Of a stretch of DNA of 64,000 bases, positions 41,101 to 53,725 are shown piece by piece. The translations under genes and the position numbers were made by a program. The stretch's first letter is position 1. The number at the start of each line of letters is the position of its first letter. The stretch spans positions 68,878,591 to 68,942,590 of the forward strand of contig NC_067195.1 of NCBI RefSeq assembly GCF_000699445.3. The letters are read 5' to 3'. This DNA comes from Schistosoma haematobium (Eukaryota > Platyhelminthes > Trematoda > Strigeidida > Schistosomatidae). The notes under the pieces were generated by a model. It made no database searches. It had not been told where the DNA came from and was given only the letters and a program-made list of their open reading frames with translations.

Positions 41101-42598
41101 TTACATTTTACATTATGCATTTTGTGAAAGCAAAGTTAAAAAGTTACTTCTACTTTAGAGTTTGTATAGTCCAAATTATGAATTATAATGTAAAATAGAA
41201 ATGATATATTTCTTTCTTTATAAGAATAGGGTACTTCATTAAACTTTATAACTTTTGTAAATCTAAGTTGACTTGTTAAGTAGAAGCTTGCATACGCTTT
41301 TAATTTAACCTAACCCCTTTAAAATAAGTTTTTTCCTGATGTAACTATTGAATTATTGTAATGTGTCAGAGTAACCGTTTGATCGATAATATGACGTTAT
41401 AAGTATTTGGTGTCACAATTGTCGAAAAAAAACTTGATCAGTATGAAGACATAAACATTGAGAGGTTTTAACTTCACTATTCAATATTACTTACAAAAAT
41501 AAAGCACTCAAAATTAAGTTTACTGAATTTTAAAATCCTGTTTTCTAAAATAAAAGAAAGCTAGACTCATTTCAAAGTATGTTAAACATTATGAAACTTA
41601 ATACAGATTATTACAAAAATAATCTATGAAAAACACTTACTAGTATACGGGTTGTGGAGATTATTAAGTTTTTGATTGAGATCATGAACCGACTGATGAT
41701 AGACCACCACCTTTGGGAACCTAGAAAAGAATTCTCGGAGTTCTGGTGAAAAGCCGTGACCAGTGGAGCTAATCCTTGTCGGGTAGAGACAGGTATCTAC
41801 ATCAGTACAACGGAAGTTCGTCGCTCAATTTCGTGGATTGGTTGATGTTAGACACTATCAGCATTGGATGCCGGCTCAGTGGTCCAGAAGGTCAAACGTT
41901 CACGTGCAAGACCGAAAGCCCTGGGTTCGAATCCCGCGAGCGGGATCGTGGATGCGCACTGCTGAGGAGTCTCACAATAAAACGAAACGGCCATCCAGTG
42001 CTTCCAGGTTTCCGAAGGTGGTCTAACATCAATTGGTTCATGATCTCAATGAAAACAAGTTCATTACATCTGGTGCTTATCTTGATTGCATCACAGATCA
42101 GAATGTATAATTAATTTCTCTCATGAAAAGTCTAGTACGACTCACTTTAAAAAGTGAATAATTACTCAAGGGATGACTTAAACAAACATCTATGTTTCTA
42201 TATGTTTTTGCATTACGTGTGCTCTAAATATTGATTTGTATGCACTGTTTATATGTGTAATAGGCAACAAAAGATTGTGAAGAGTAAGTTTAAATAGTCC
42301 AGATTATTGGCAAAAATGTTAAGAGTAAATAAAGTGTACTTCACGGACACCATGGAAATTTTTATTGTAATTTAAATATATATATATAGTACAGATGAAT
42401 ATCCTTTGTGAACCTGCTTAATGAACTGGCACCGGAGGCAATAACATTACAAACCCACTTTTAGACACTAGGAAGTTATGAAAATAAAAATTCAGTCCCA
42501 CCAAAAAATAACTATTCTGTTTAGATGACTTGTAATACATATTCCATTTCTTGTAATCATGACTCTTCATCAGACACCACAAATTAAAATTTTCATGA

Positions 42599-42635
<37 letters not shown>

Positions 42636-45056
42636 CATTCAGACGAAATCCGGAAGCCAGACAATTCATAGACCGTATCTATTGTTGCTAATATCTATGT
42701 AACAAATCATTAGAACAAGAATGTGACGTATGTCGGCAAAATGCAAAGCTTTGAAACTTTGTTATATATAATTTCTTTCAATAAAAGAAACTATCTCTGT
42801 GGTGAAACTTAATCATGTATAGCTAAATATTAAAAAGGGCTTTTTGTCATATTTTATTTGCATACATAGACACATATATATATATATACAAATGCTTCCT
42901 AAAAAATGGTAAATGTTTTATGCACAAAAGGTATGTAAGAAAACATATGTAAGAAAAAGAGGCTAAATATGAAATTCTTTAGCCGACAAGATTTATAAGT
43001 ATAACATCAACATAAATCTAAATTATGAAATTAATATAATGCTTGTTGTATTTCTTTATTAACCCTTGTGTAATTCTGGTTTTATCATATTATTAGCATG
43101 AATGGCTATGTAAGGCTAATTTCCCATGTCTAATCAAATAAGGAGATCAAAATGAATTTTTTGTGATGTTGAAAACACGTTCTCATGTTTAAATGACTGG
43201 ATTCATAACAGACTTGAAAAGAGAAACTAAAGAGTAGAATCAGGGGTTAATTTTGATAATGAATTCATTGATAACTTGTCGTTATGCTCGCAATGATCTA
43301 AATTATGAATTAAACCTTAAGGGATATTTGAAATTCATCCTAGTTAAATCCTTAGAACACCATAGAGATAGGTTTGTCTGCTGGTTTGCAATTTTTAAAG
43401 CATGTATCTCCCGTGTTCAAAGAACTAATAACAACCTATAACACGGTTTTTTTTCGCAGAGTATACTGGTTCCTTTAGGTATTCAGAAACACCATACTAA
43501 CATGCGCCCGAAAGGTTTTTGACGTCGGTTCATTACTTCATGCCCATCTCCTACAACGATCTAAAATTCGAAAACAATGAATGCGATCTACTTAGTTAGG
43601 CCAATGAACAGATTTGATCAGCTTTGAGCACTCAATAAACATAACGTTGATTACAACCCAGTAATCAGTTAGTTAAAATGAATGATTATCAATCTCATTT
43701 ATGCACTCCAATAAATATTCATTTTTGATTAAAGTCAGAGGAAAATTGACCCTTATTTTGAACTTTATGAGGTTGTTGTTTTCTGCTCTATTGAAAAAAG
43801 ACTATAGAACAACCATAATTTTCGACTGATCAGCTTTTCAGTAGTGTAAAACAAAATTGTCTCAACACAACTATTCTTTGGCTACTTTTTGATAAACTAT
43901 CTTCTGTTTCTTCTTCAACAATGATATAAGCCCATATAGTAATCTTTATTGAAAAGTATTATAAATTATTTTGACTGATATTTTCAGTTGTTTTGATTTC
44001 TAATTTCTCTATTTGTCCGTTATGGAATTGATCTTTGTTTAAAGAAATTTATTTCAGTAATCACTCTGACTAAGATAAACTACATCTTTATATGATTATC
44101 TAAAAAATCCTATGAAATATAATTTAAGAAGAGAATAAACCAAGGTATGTGTAATATTTATGGAACAATGACACTAATTTAATGAAAACCATTGTTAAAC
44201 GAGTGTGCATCACTGAATATCTTTCCTCGAATATTAATCGCTTTTTATTACGAAAAAACAACGGAAACAAACAAACAAACAAACAAACAAACAGACTTCC
44301 ATTACATTTCAAAAAGCCATAAGCAAATAATTCAATAGGCGACCATAAAAAGCGGATTGCTTTTAGTAAGCTAAGTTATTTTAATTTATCAGCAAATGAC
44401 AATAGTTTATTTTTATTTAATGGTAGATTCTAACAAAATCACATCTGATGGAGAAACTCTGGAAGGGGTGGAAATTTTCACTTAACTGGGTAGCATCATC
44501 GATGAAAAAGGAGGATCTGATGCAGACGTAGAGGTGAGGATTGGCAAAGCAAGGGTCACATTCCTACAATAGGAGAACATATGGAATTCAAAACAACTTT
44601 CAATCAATATCAAAGTCAGAATCTTCAATATGAACGTCAAGACAGTTAGTTTTACTGTACGGAGCTGAAACTTGGAGAAGTACAACAATCACCATCAAAA
44701 AGGTACAAGTACTTATAAATAGTTGTCTACGCAAGATATTCAACATCCATTGGTCAGATGACATCAGCAACAGCCTTCTGTGGGAGGGAACAAACCAGCT
44801 TTTAGCTGAAGAGAAAATTAGGAAAAGACTTTTGAGGTAGATAGGAAATCACTTAACTGCATCACGAGACAAGCCCTAACTTGGAATCCTGAAGGGAAGC
44901 GGAAAAGAAGAAGGCCAAAGAACACTGCGTCGAGAATTGGAGTCAGATATGAAACGAATGAATAACAATTGAAGGCAACTTGATAAGATTGCCCAGGACA
45001 GAGTTCGATAGAGAGTGGTGGTTAGTAGCTTATGCTTCTCCACAAAGGGTAACAGG

Positions 45057-45111
<55 letters not shown>

Positions 45112-48100
45112 TCAATCCAAACAAACTGTTTTAAATTGTTTTCTGTAAACTTAATAATGAAACTTAGATCTTGTTTCCACTGTTATTGATCAAATGTTAT
45201 GTTTAATTGTAATATCACCGAGTGACATTATCAGATGAATGAAAGCTAAATATATATATCTCCGCGTTTTTTCACACATCATTTAGTTACAGTTACTGTT
45301 AGTTAACCATAATCACAAAAGTTCATATTTGAGTAGATTTCTTAGTATTCTATGATATCGTACTAGGTAACTTCTTTATAAGTAACTAACTTTAATTCAA
45401 GAAGAATGTCTATTAATTATCTTATACAGTAAAATTCTGTTAAAAGAAAAGCAAAAAAAAAACAAAACGAAATAACAATGAACTTGACTATAATCTCTAT
45501 AGTTTATCAATGTTATCTATTATACTGATGACTATAAATATATCAAATGAATAGGTCATTAAACTGTGTTAAGGTATGATTTACAATTCAATCATATAAA
45601 TAGAATAAAACATTCAACTTCCTCTTGACATAATTCAGGTATTAAAAAAAACAAAAAAAAGGTACATATGATTAAAATTAAAGATATTAGTGTAACACGC
45701 ATATTACAGGATATTTAAATAATAAATAAAACTTTTTTCAAATGACCTCTTAATCAGTTTGTATATGAAATCCATTAATATTTCATTAGTTCATTTACTT
45801 TATACATTTAATATTTAATAATATTTAAATCTAATTTCAATGTTTGTTTGTTTTATTAGAAAACATTCAATGTGTAAGAAAAGAGCGCGTAAATAAAAAA
45901 ATTTAAAAAAAAATAAAAAACAATCAAAATTCAAGATTATTAATCTGATGTCTCTAATTGAACTTTTTAAACAAAATATAAATTACTTTGAAAGTGAGAA
46001 GTTGATAAAAAAAAATAAGAAAAAAAGAAAAAAAAGAGAGAAAAGAATATGTTAACTTCCGATTTATTCTGTATGTCATTCTTTTTTTCCATTTTTCATT
46101 TGTATAATTTTTGTTCTCTATATATTTTGAGGTATTTATTTATTTAAAAAAAATAGAATTAAAAAATATATATAAATCTGTCTTGAGTGCTATCAGACGC
46201 TTTTAGAGGACCGATGCATGTATATGCTTGGTCTTACGTTGTAACTGACTGACTGACTGACTGACTGACTGACTGACTGACTGATAGATCTGTCTAGGTA
46301 ACACATTGAAAATATTTGAGAAAGTAGTTTTATTTTTATAAGTTTTTTTTGAATTACTATTTTTGTTTCGAATCCCGCGAGCGGGATCGTGGATGAGCAC
46401 TGCTGAGAAATCCCACAACAGGACGAAACGGTGGTTCAGTGCTTCCAGGTTTTCAATTTGTGGTCTAACATTAATCGGTTCATGATCTCAATCAAAAACT
46501 TAACAATCTCCACAACCCTTAAACTGATATTTCTATTTTATTTTATTCTTTTTATTTATTCAAAGAAAAAAAGAAAAGGAAGTTATAAAACTATACGACG
46601 AATTAGTTTCATTTGTCGGAAATTTTTCTTTATTATTTATTTTATAGATTAAAGATTGATGTCAACGGTTTATTACGTACTTGAAATGGATTGTATTCTT
46701 TAAAAATTATTTTTTACGATGTTGTGTAACATTGATTTATTACGAAAATAGGAAAAATAAATCAATTTGACACTCTTTACATCATTTGAAAAGGTTAATT
46801 GATTGATCAGTCTTAATAAATACAACACTGAATATATATCTATATCTATATAAGTTTATCAAATTAAGCAGAATGAAAGCTGATAGACGTAATTCCAGAT
46901 TTTATTACTAAAATATAGTGTGGATGTAAGTTACAGATTTATTCCTAAGCGAATATTAATGAAAAATGAATCTTATTATAGAAAATAACATAAATATTTT
47001 GCAGAAATATAATACATAGTTAACTTAACAACATGATATTAGGGAAATATGAAAGAAGACCTATCCCTGAATATGTGAAAGTAATTAGAACATTGAACTT
47101 AGGTTGATTGTTCTTAATGTTCAAATATCAAAATGTATGAATAAATACATTTTAAATAATCGCAGGACAGTAATATACTAATGAATCTAAAATATTCTCA
47201 TTTATTTAAGTATGGGTAGCTTTCTTCATAAAACTTCTAAGCTTCCTTCCTTTAGAATATGAAGTCAGTGAGAAAGAATGTTAATATGTTATTCAAAATT
47301 TTATTATGATATCTCTTAACTATTGACGTTAATAAACCCCTTTAATTGAATGTAGTGAAACACTATGGTGAAGTGAAATTTTCAACATTTACATGATCAA
47401 TATTTGAATCTTTGAATCTCGTTTATGTTAAATGAATGATCCTTTTCAAATTAATCTCCGTAAGTATGATGAATAATTTCACACATAAATATTATTTGAT
47501 GTATGGCTTTAACTTCTGTTAGTAACTTAGTGATTACAAAAACATTTTTTTTGAAAATAATGAAAAGTCGATTATAATTTAGATTAAATTACTAAAATTA
47601 CTGATAGGAAGATGATCCATATAAGTTATGAATATTACCCGAAGAATAGTTAGAATCTATTTAAATATTCTATATGTAGACTTTCTAAATAATTGAACAA
47701 TTAATCAAATGTAACAATGAAAGTCAAAAGTAATTTTGAGTAATTAAAACTACACAAATGACTATTATGATATTTATGATTGTATTAGTAATTTTGTTCT
47801 TAGAATTCATAGTCACCAGTACAAGATGAAGTTTTATTTATTACAGTTACGAACAGAATTTGGCACAAAAATGGAGTATAACCAAAATGATGTTCACTCC
47901 AAATAGTACATTCAAGATGAGATGAGATATTTATCAGGTTTATTGTTGATATCTGTCACTGATAGACAAAATTTTTTTAACTAACACCATTTTGCAGAGT
48001 AAGTTTATTATATCTTTCTCTAAAGGTTAAACATGTATGAAACCGAAGATCCTTGGTTCAATTACCGCGCGCGTGATGATAGATCCATACTGCCATAGTA

Positions 48101-51100
48101 GTGTCCCATAATACGGTAAGACAGGCATCCAATGCTTACAAATTTTCAGTCATGGTTTAACACAGACCGGATCATGATTTTAGTCAGACTCAACAATCAC
48201 CACAACCCTTTATCCAATATTATACTATTCTGTTGAAGTCACCTCATTATTATTGTTATTACTTAACATCCTACCTTTTCAACTTTAAAATCCGATACCA
48301 TGTGATTAATTTTTATTTAGTAATAAACTATTCTATGATTTAGTCAAATTTAAAAATAATAAAAGTCTACACCTTAAAAGCATTACCATTTCACTAATTT
48401 AGTTTTTTCTCCTCATTTTAAAATAAGTTTCATATTGTAATATAAAAAAAACAGACAAAGGCTATTATGTTAACGTTTTCCAGTTAGATGGGGACATTCT
48501 AATGAATATAAATTCATTTTTTACTCAGTTACATATTTTTTTCCATGTAAAAAAAAAGAAAATTTAAGACTTTCTTCAATTTCTCATGATCGAATAAAAC
48601 AGAGTAAAAATATATGGTTGTTGATTAGATTAACTCCGCCTGGAGTCCCTCAGAGGGCTACTGCCAGTCCCAAGCCCGAATAAAGGAGGAGGGTTGGACA
48701 TGTGGTTAGCGACCCCATCCCACAGAAAACTAACTCGTTAAAAAACACTCACCAGAAAAAAATTATTCGAATTTTTTAAACTCTATCCTGGGAGTCAGAA
48801 GGTCTTCGTTTAGAAGAACAATGACGCCTCATGATGAAAGCCGAGTTCCTTCGGAAGTCACGAGGCCAATGCCCTTTCTGACAACCAGAGCAACCATTTA
48901 TTTAGGTACATGGGATGCTCGTACAATGTGGGAGACCGGGAGAGTCTTCCAAACTGCTGCAGAAATGAGGAGTTGACTAAGTTAGTCTCTTATTTTACAA
49001 GAATACACAAAAGTACATCAAAGTCAGAATTTTCGATACAAATGTCATGATAGTTCTATTATATGAGGCAGAAACTTGGAGAACTACGAAATCAATCATC
49101 CAAAAGATATAAGTGTTTATTATTAGTTGTCTACATTAAATACTTCAGATCCGTTGGCCAGACACTATCAGCAACAACCTACTATGGGAGAGAACAAACC
49201 AGATTGCAGCGAAGGAAGAAATCAGGAAGAAGCACTGGAAGTGGATAGGACACACATTGAGGAAAACACCCAACTGCGTCACAAGGCAAGCCGTTACATG
49301 GAGTCCCCAAGGCCAAAGGAGAAGAGAAAGACCAAAGTATACATTCCGTCGAGAAATGCAGACATGAGAAGAAATAACAACAATTGGATAGAACTAGAAA
49401 GGAAGGCCCAGGACAGAGTGAGTTGGAGAATGTTGATCTATGCTCCATTGGCAGTAACAGGTGTAAGTAAGTAAGTAAGTAAGTAAGTAAATATTCTGTT
49501 AAGACATTATATGTCAAGCCTTTTCCTGGTGATTTTGTCTCCAGTCATTAGACTGTTTAGTAGAATTGTTTTAGATAAAACCTAATATATTATGTGAAAT
49601 TTAGAATTTATAAACATGAATTAATACATTTGCATCAAATGTCTGGGTAACAGCATAACAATTTACTTTATTATTGTGTCATATACGACATTGAATTGTG
49701 ATGTATATTTAGGACACAATTTCCTAGCCTTTTTAATATCCTTTCATTAGAAACTTTATTTCTATTGTCAAATGTCTATAAATGACTGCAAAAACATTTG
49801 GTTATGTATAATGTTACATTTAAGTGCTGGTACATCATTGGCATTAAGTACAAAATAAGAAAAATTAGAATGCTTGCAACTTTTGTACTTAATTAATGGT
49901 GAACAGATCTGGTTATCACTATACATGCTATTCATATGTTTTTAATTATCTGAATATTGGATATATTATTACCTGAATAACTAACCATGATCTTAGGAAT
50001 GCTCACCTAGGAATAGCATGAGAAATTTCTTTAAAAATTCGTTGCTTTTTGAATAATATATCAATGAATTGAATAATCAAACAAACCAATCACTGTAATT
50101 ATTATGATTTCATTAAATAACATTTATTTAATTCTACTTACCAACAAATGTGATACGTTTATCGGTTGTTTGAATAGGAATTTCATTTTTTAACCAAACT
50201 ACTGTAGGCTGTGGATGACCAGATACTTCACAATCCATTCTGGCCACATCACCAACAGATGCAGAACTAGCTTTTGGTGGTACATGTATAATTGGATAAC
50301 CATCAGGTATACCTACAATAATCATAAATATATCATATTAATGTTTCCTTCTTTAAAATGCTTTGATAAATTATAAATGGTTCATTGAAAAATAGTAAGA
50401 CACTAAGTTAGAAATTGTTTAGAAATTTCAATTACTACAAAACTGGTTACGTAAACTTCTAAAGATGAATAAAAGTTACCATCTTTATTTAAATAATCGT
50501 GAAGTTGTGTCTGTAAATTTATAAGATTTATTCATAAATTCCAAAGTAGCGTTCTCTCAGTGAAGTTATTAAGTCATCAATAATAAATATATATTTATGG
50601 TTTAGGAGTATTATTTAGTGAGCACCCGGGCAGTATTAGAGCTCACGCACAAATCAAGTGACATATATAGAGCATATGTATTCGGTACCCCTTTGTATCA
50701 ATACTTATGTGTTCAAACAAACAAATAAATAAATAATCTGTATCACTTGTTGAAATCATGAGTCAATTGAAGCTACACCACCATGGAAAACCTGGAAGCA
50801 CTGAACAGCCGTTTCGTCTTATTGTGGGACTCCTCAGCAGTGCGAATCCACGATCCCGCCTCGAGGGATTCGAACCCAGGACCTATCAGTTTCGCGCCAG
50901 GCTCTTAACCAACTAGACCACTGAACCGGCCGGCATCCAACGGTGTTAATGTCTAACTTCAACCAATCCACAAAGTTGCGCCACCGTGCACCATTGTCTT
51001 CAGTGAGTTCCTATCTCACAATAGACCTGTTTGAACTCTACTGGTAACGACTTCTCACTAGAACTCCAGGAGTATCTCCTGAATTCAATTACTAGTAAGC

Positions 51101-53669
51101 AGGTGGTTATTATTATCAGAATGGGTTTTGTGGAGATTTTTAGAAATTTCACTCGTTGAAATCATGAGTCAATTGATGCTAGAACACCATGGAAAACCTG
51201 GAAGCACTGGACAATCATTTCGTCCTATTGCGTCCACGACCCCGCCTCGTGGGATCCGAACCCGTAACTCATGAGTCTCGTGCTCGAGCGCTTAACCACT
51301 AGACCACTGAGCTGGCTGGCATCAAACGGTGTTAATGTCTAACCTTAAATAATCCACGAAATTTAGTGACACATCTATCATTGACAACAATGAGTTACTA
51401 TCTCGATGGTGGCCTAGCTTCAATTGACTCATGATCTCAACTGTAAGAATTTACTATCAAACTGTACAATCACATATATATCAAATCTTTTTGTTAAAGT
51501 ACTAATTCCGTGAGGAAATGTGAACACAAATAAGCAAGATGACTTAATAGAAAGATAATAACACTAGATTACGTAATACGAATAATAACAATGGATTTAG
51601 ATTTAGTGAATGTAATAAGATGATTAATTAATGGTCATAGAGGTGTAAAAATAAAAAAGATAATATGATGAGCATTTATAAATAAAATAATGAAAATATA
51701 AGACACAAGTAAAGAGGAATGCAGTAATAACAATAAGATTAATTAAGGTCAAGGTAACGATAATGATAGGATATACTTCCTTTATATTCATAGTTCTGGC
51801 TTGATCTCATGGATGGTAAGAGCTTCGGCTATTTTTACAAGTTGAATACGAAGAAATCTAGGTAGATTTGAACGAATCAGGTATGCAACCTTAAAGTCAA
51901 ACCGTGAATCCATAGAATGATTACAGTCGATTAGGTGTTCAAGTATAGAATTCCTAACTGCTTCCCTGTAACCTTTGTAGAACCAAACTGAGATGTGTTC
52001 TAGTATCCATATATTTACGATCGTACAGTTTGATAATAGATTCGTTGAAAATCCATCCCTTCGCTGAACTTCATGTCTTTTTATTTTTAATGTTTTAATG
52101 GGAACTATCTGTCAATAAACATCAGTTACTTTACCAAACTATTTTATACAATCATACATGATCTGGTCAATTAATTAAATATTTCACATTTAATGGAGAA
52201 GTATGTTCTCACAGTGAAACGTCTAGTTTTTTTTTGTAAAAACAAAAACAGTCTTATCTTATCTTCATCAAGAGATTTTCTACCATCAATATAGATAATT
52301 TTCATCATTTACGTTTATCATTATTATGTTTGATTTTTTTAACTTAATAGATAAACTGCTTTAAATAGAATTATATACAATGATGGATAATGACTAGCAG
52401 TAGAATTCAAAACTCGCGTTTCGTCCTATTTTGGTACTCATCAGCTGAATGTACCTACATCTCAGAATTGATGTTCACTCCGAGATGTAGGTACATTCAA
52501 CTAACGAGTCTCAAATAGGACGAAACGTGCGTCCTATATCCCACTGCTAGCCATCATCCATCTTTGCTTATAACACTTGTAAACTAAAATAGACAATATC
52601 AAGTGAATCTATACTGAATTATTTTACACATATCGATTACACAGTACCAAACATCATAATTATATTTCTAGATGATATACTTTAACAGTATGGGGGTTGT
52701 GGAGCTTATTAGGTTTTTGATTGAGATCATGAAGAGTCCCACAATAGAACGAAACGGACGTCCACTGCTTCCAGATTTTCAATGGTGATCTAACATCAAT
52801 CGGTTCGTGATCTTAATCAAAATATACTTTAAGTTTAATTATTATTATTATTATTACTGATTCATTTCCGTGATTTATTCTGAAAAAAAGGAATTATGAA
52901 ACGAGTACTAATCAATAATACCATATTATCACTACTTGTTCATATGACTTAACGTTAAATAAAAGGGACCTGATCTTTCTGATAACGTTTCCTTTTTCAC
53001 CATCTGTCAGTGTTTTATATGTTTTTTTAGAAAAAAAAACCCGAAAAGGATTAATAATAATAATAATAATATGGCTGAATACTTTGGTTTTAATGATTAT
53101 CAAAAATAAAAATTACATTTGTAGTACATTCGAAAGTACTTTTTTCATATATATACTTAATTGTAACGATTATATTTCATTGATTTAAATTATTACTCTA
53201 TTTATTCAATAGCCAAAAAAGAAAAAGAAAAAATTTCAATAGTTGAGATTATGAGTCAGTTGAAGTTAGACCACCATAGAAAGTTTGAAAGCACTGGACA
53301 GCCGTTTCGTCCTATTATGGGACTCCTCAGCAGTGCACATTCACGACCCCGCCTCGCGAGATTCGAACCCAGGACCTGCCAGTCTCGTGTCAGGCGCTTA
53401 ACTAACTGGACCACTGAGCCGGATGTGCATTGCTGAGGGTCCCACAATAGGACGAAACGGCTGTCCAGTGCTTTCAAACTTTCTATGGTGTTCTAGCTTC
53501 AACTGTCTCATGATCTCAACTATTGAAATTGCTACAATCTCCACAAAAACCCTTCCGATACTAAAACCAATAAACTTAGTTATTTGACTTTTAAAATTAT
53601 TTTCATTTACAAATTATATTTGTAATCACTAAAGTTTTCAGAGAAATTTCACCGTTTAATAAATGCTGC

Positions 53670-53725
<56 letters not shown>

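Larger units (their letters stand above)
40804..50141. other. Intron splitting the Ig2 domain
   Basis: Contains family A copies at 41641-42055, 46373-46535 and 48035-48215, RTE-like copies at 44420-45112 and 48632-49492, and microsatellites TA (42602-42634), CAAA (44264-44292), GTAA (45057-45111) and TGAC (46243-46284). The blocks 42060-44410, 45120-46240, 46540-48030 and 49495-50141 are AT-rich with no recognised element. Confidence 0.72.

Noticed and set aside
45057..45111. CRISPR or other regular array
   Set aside because: Simple GTAA tandem tail of an RTE-like LINE with no spacers.
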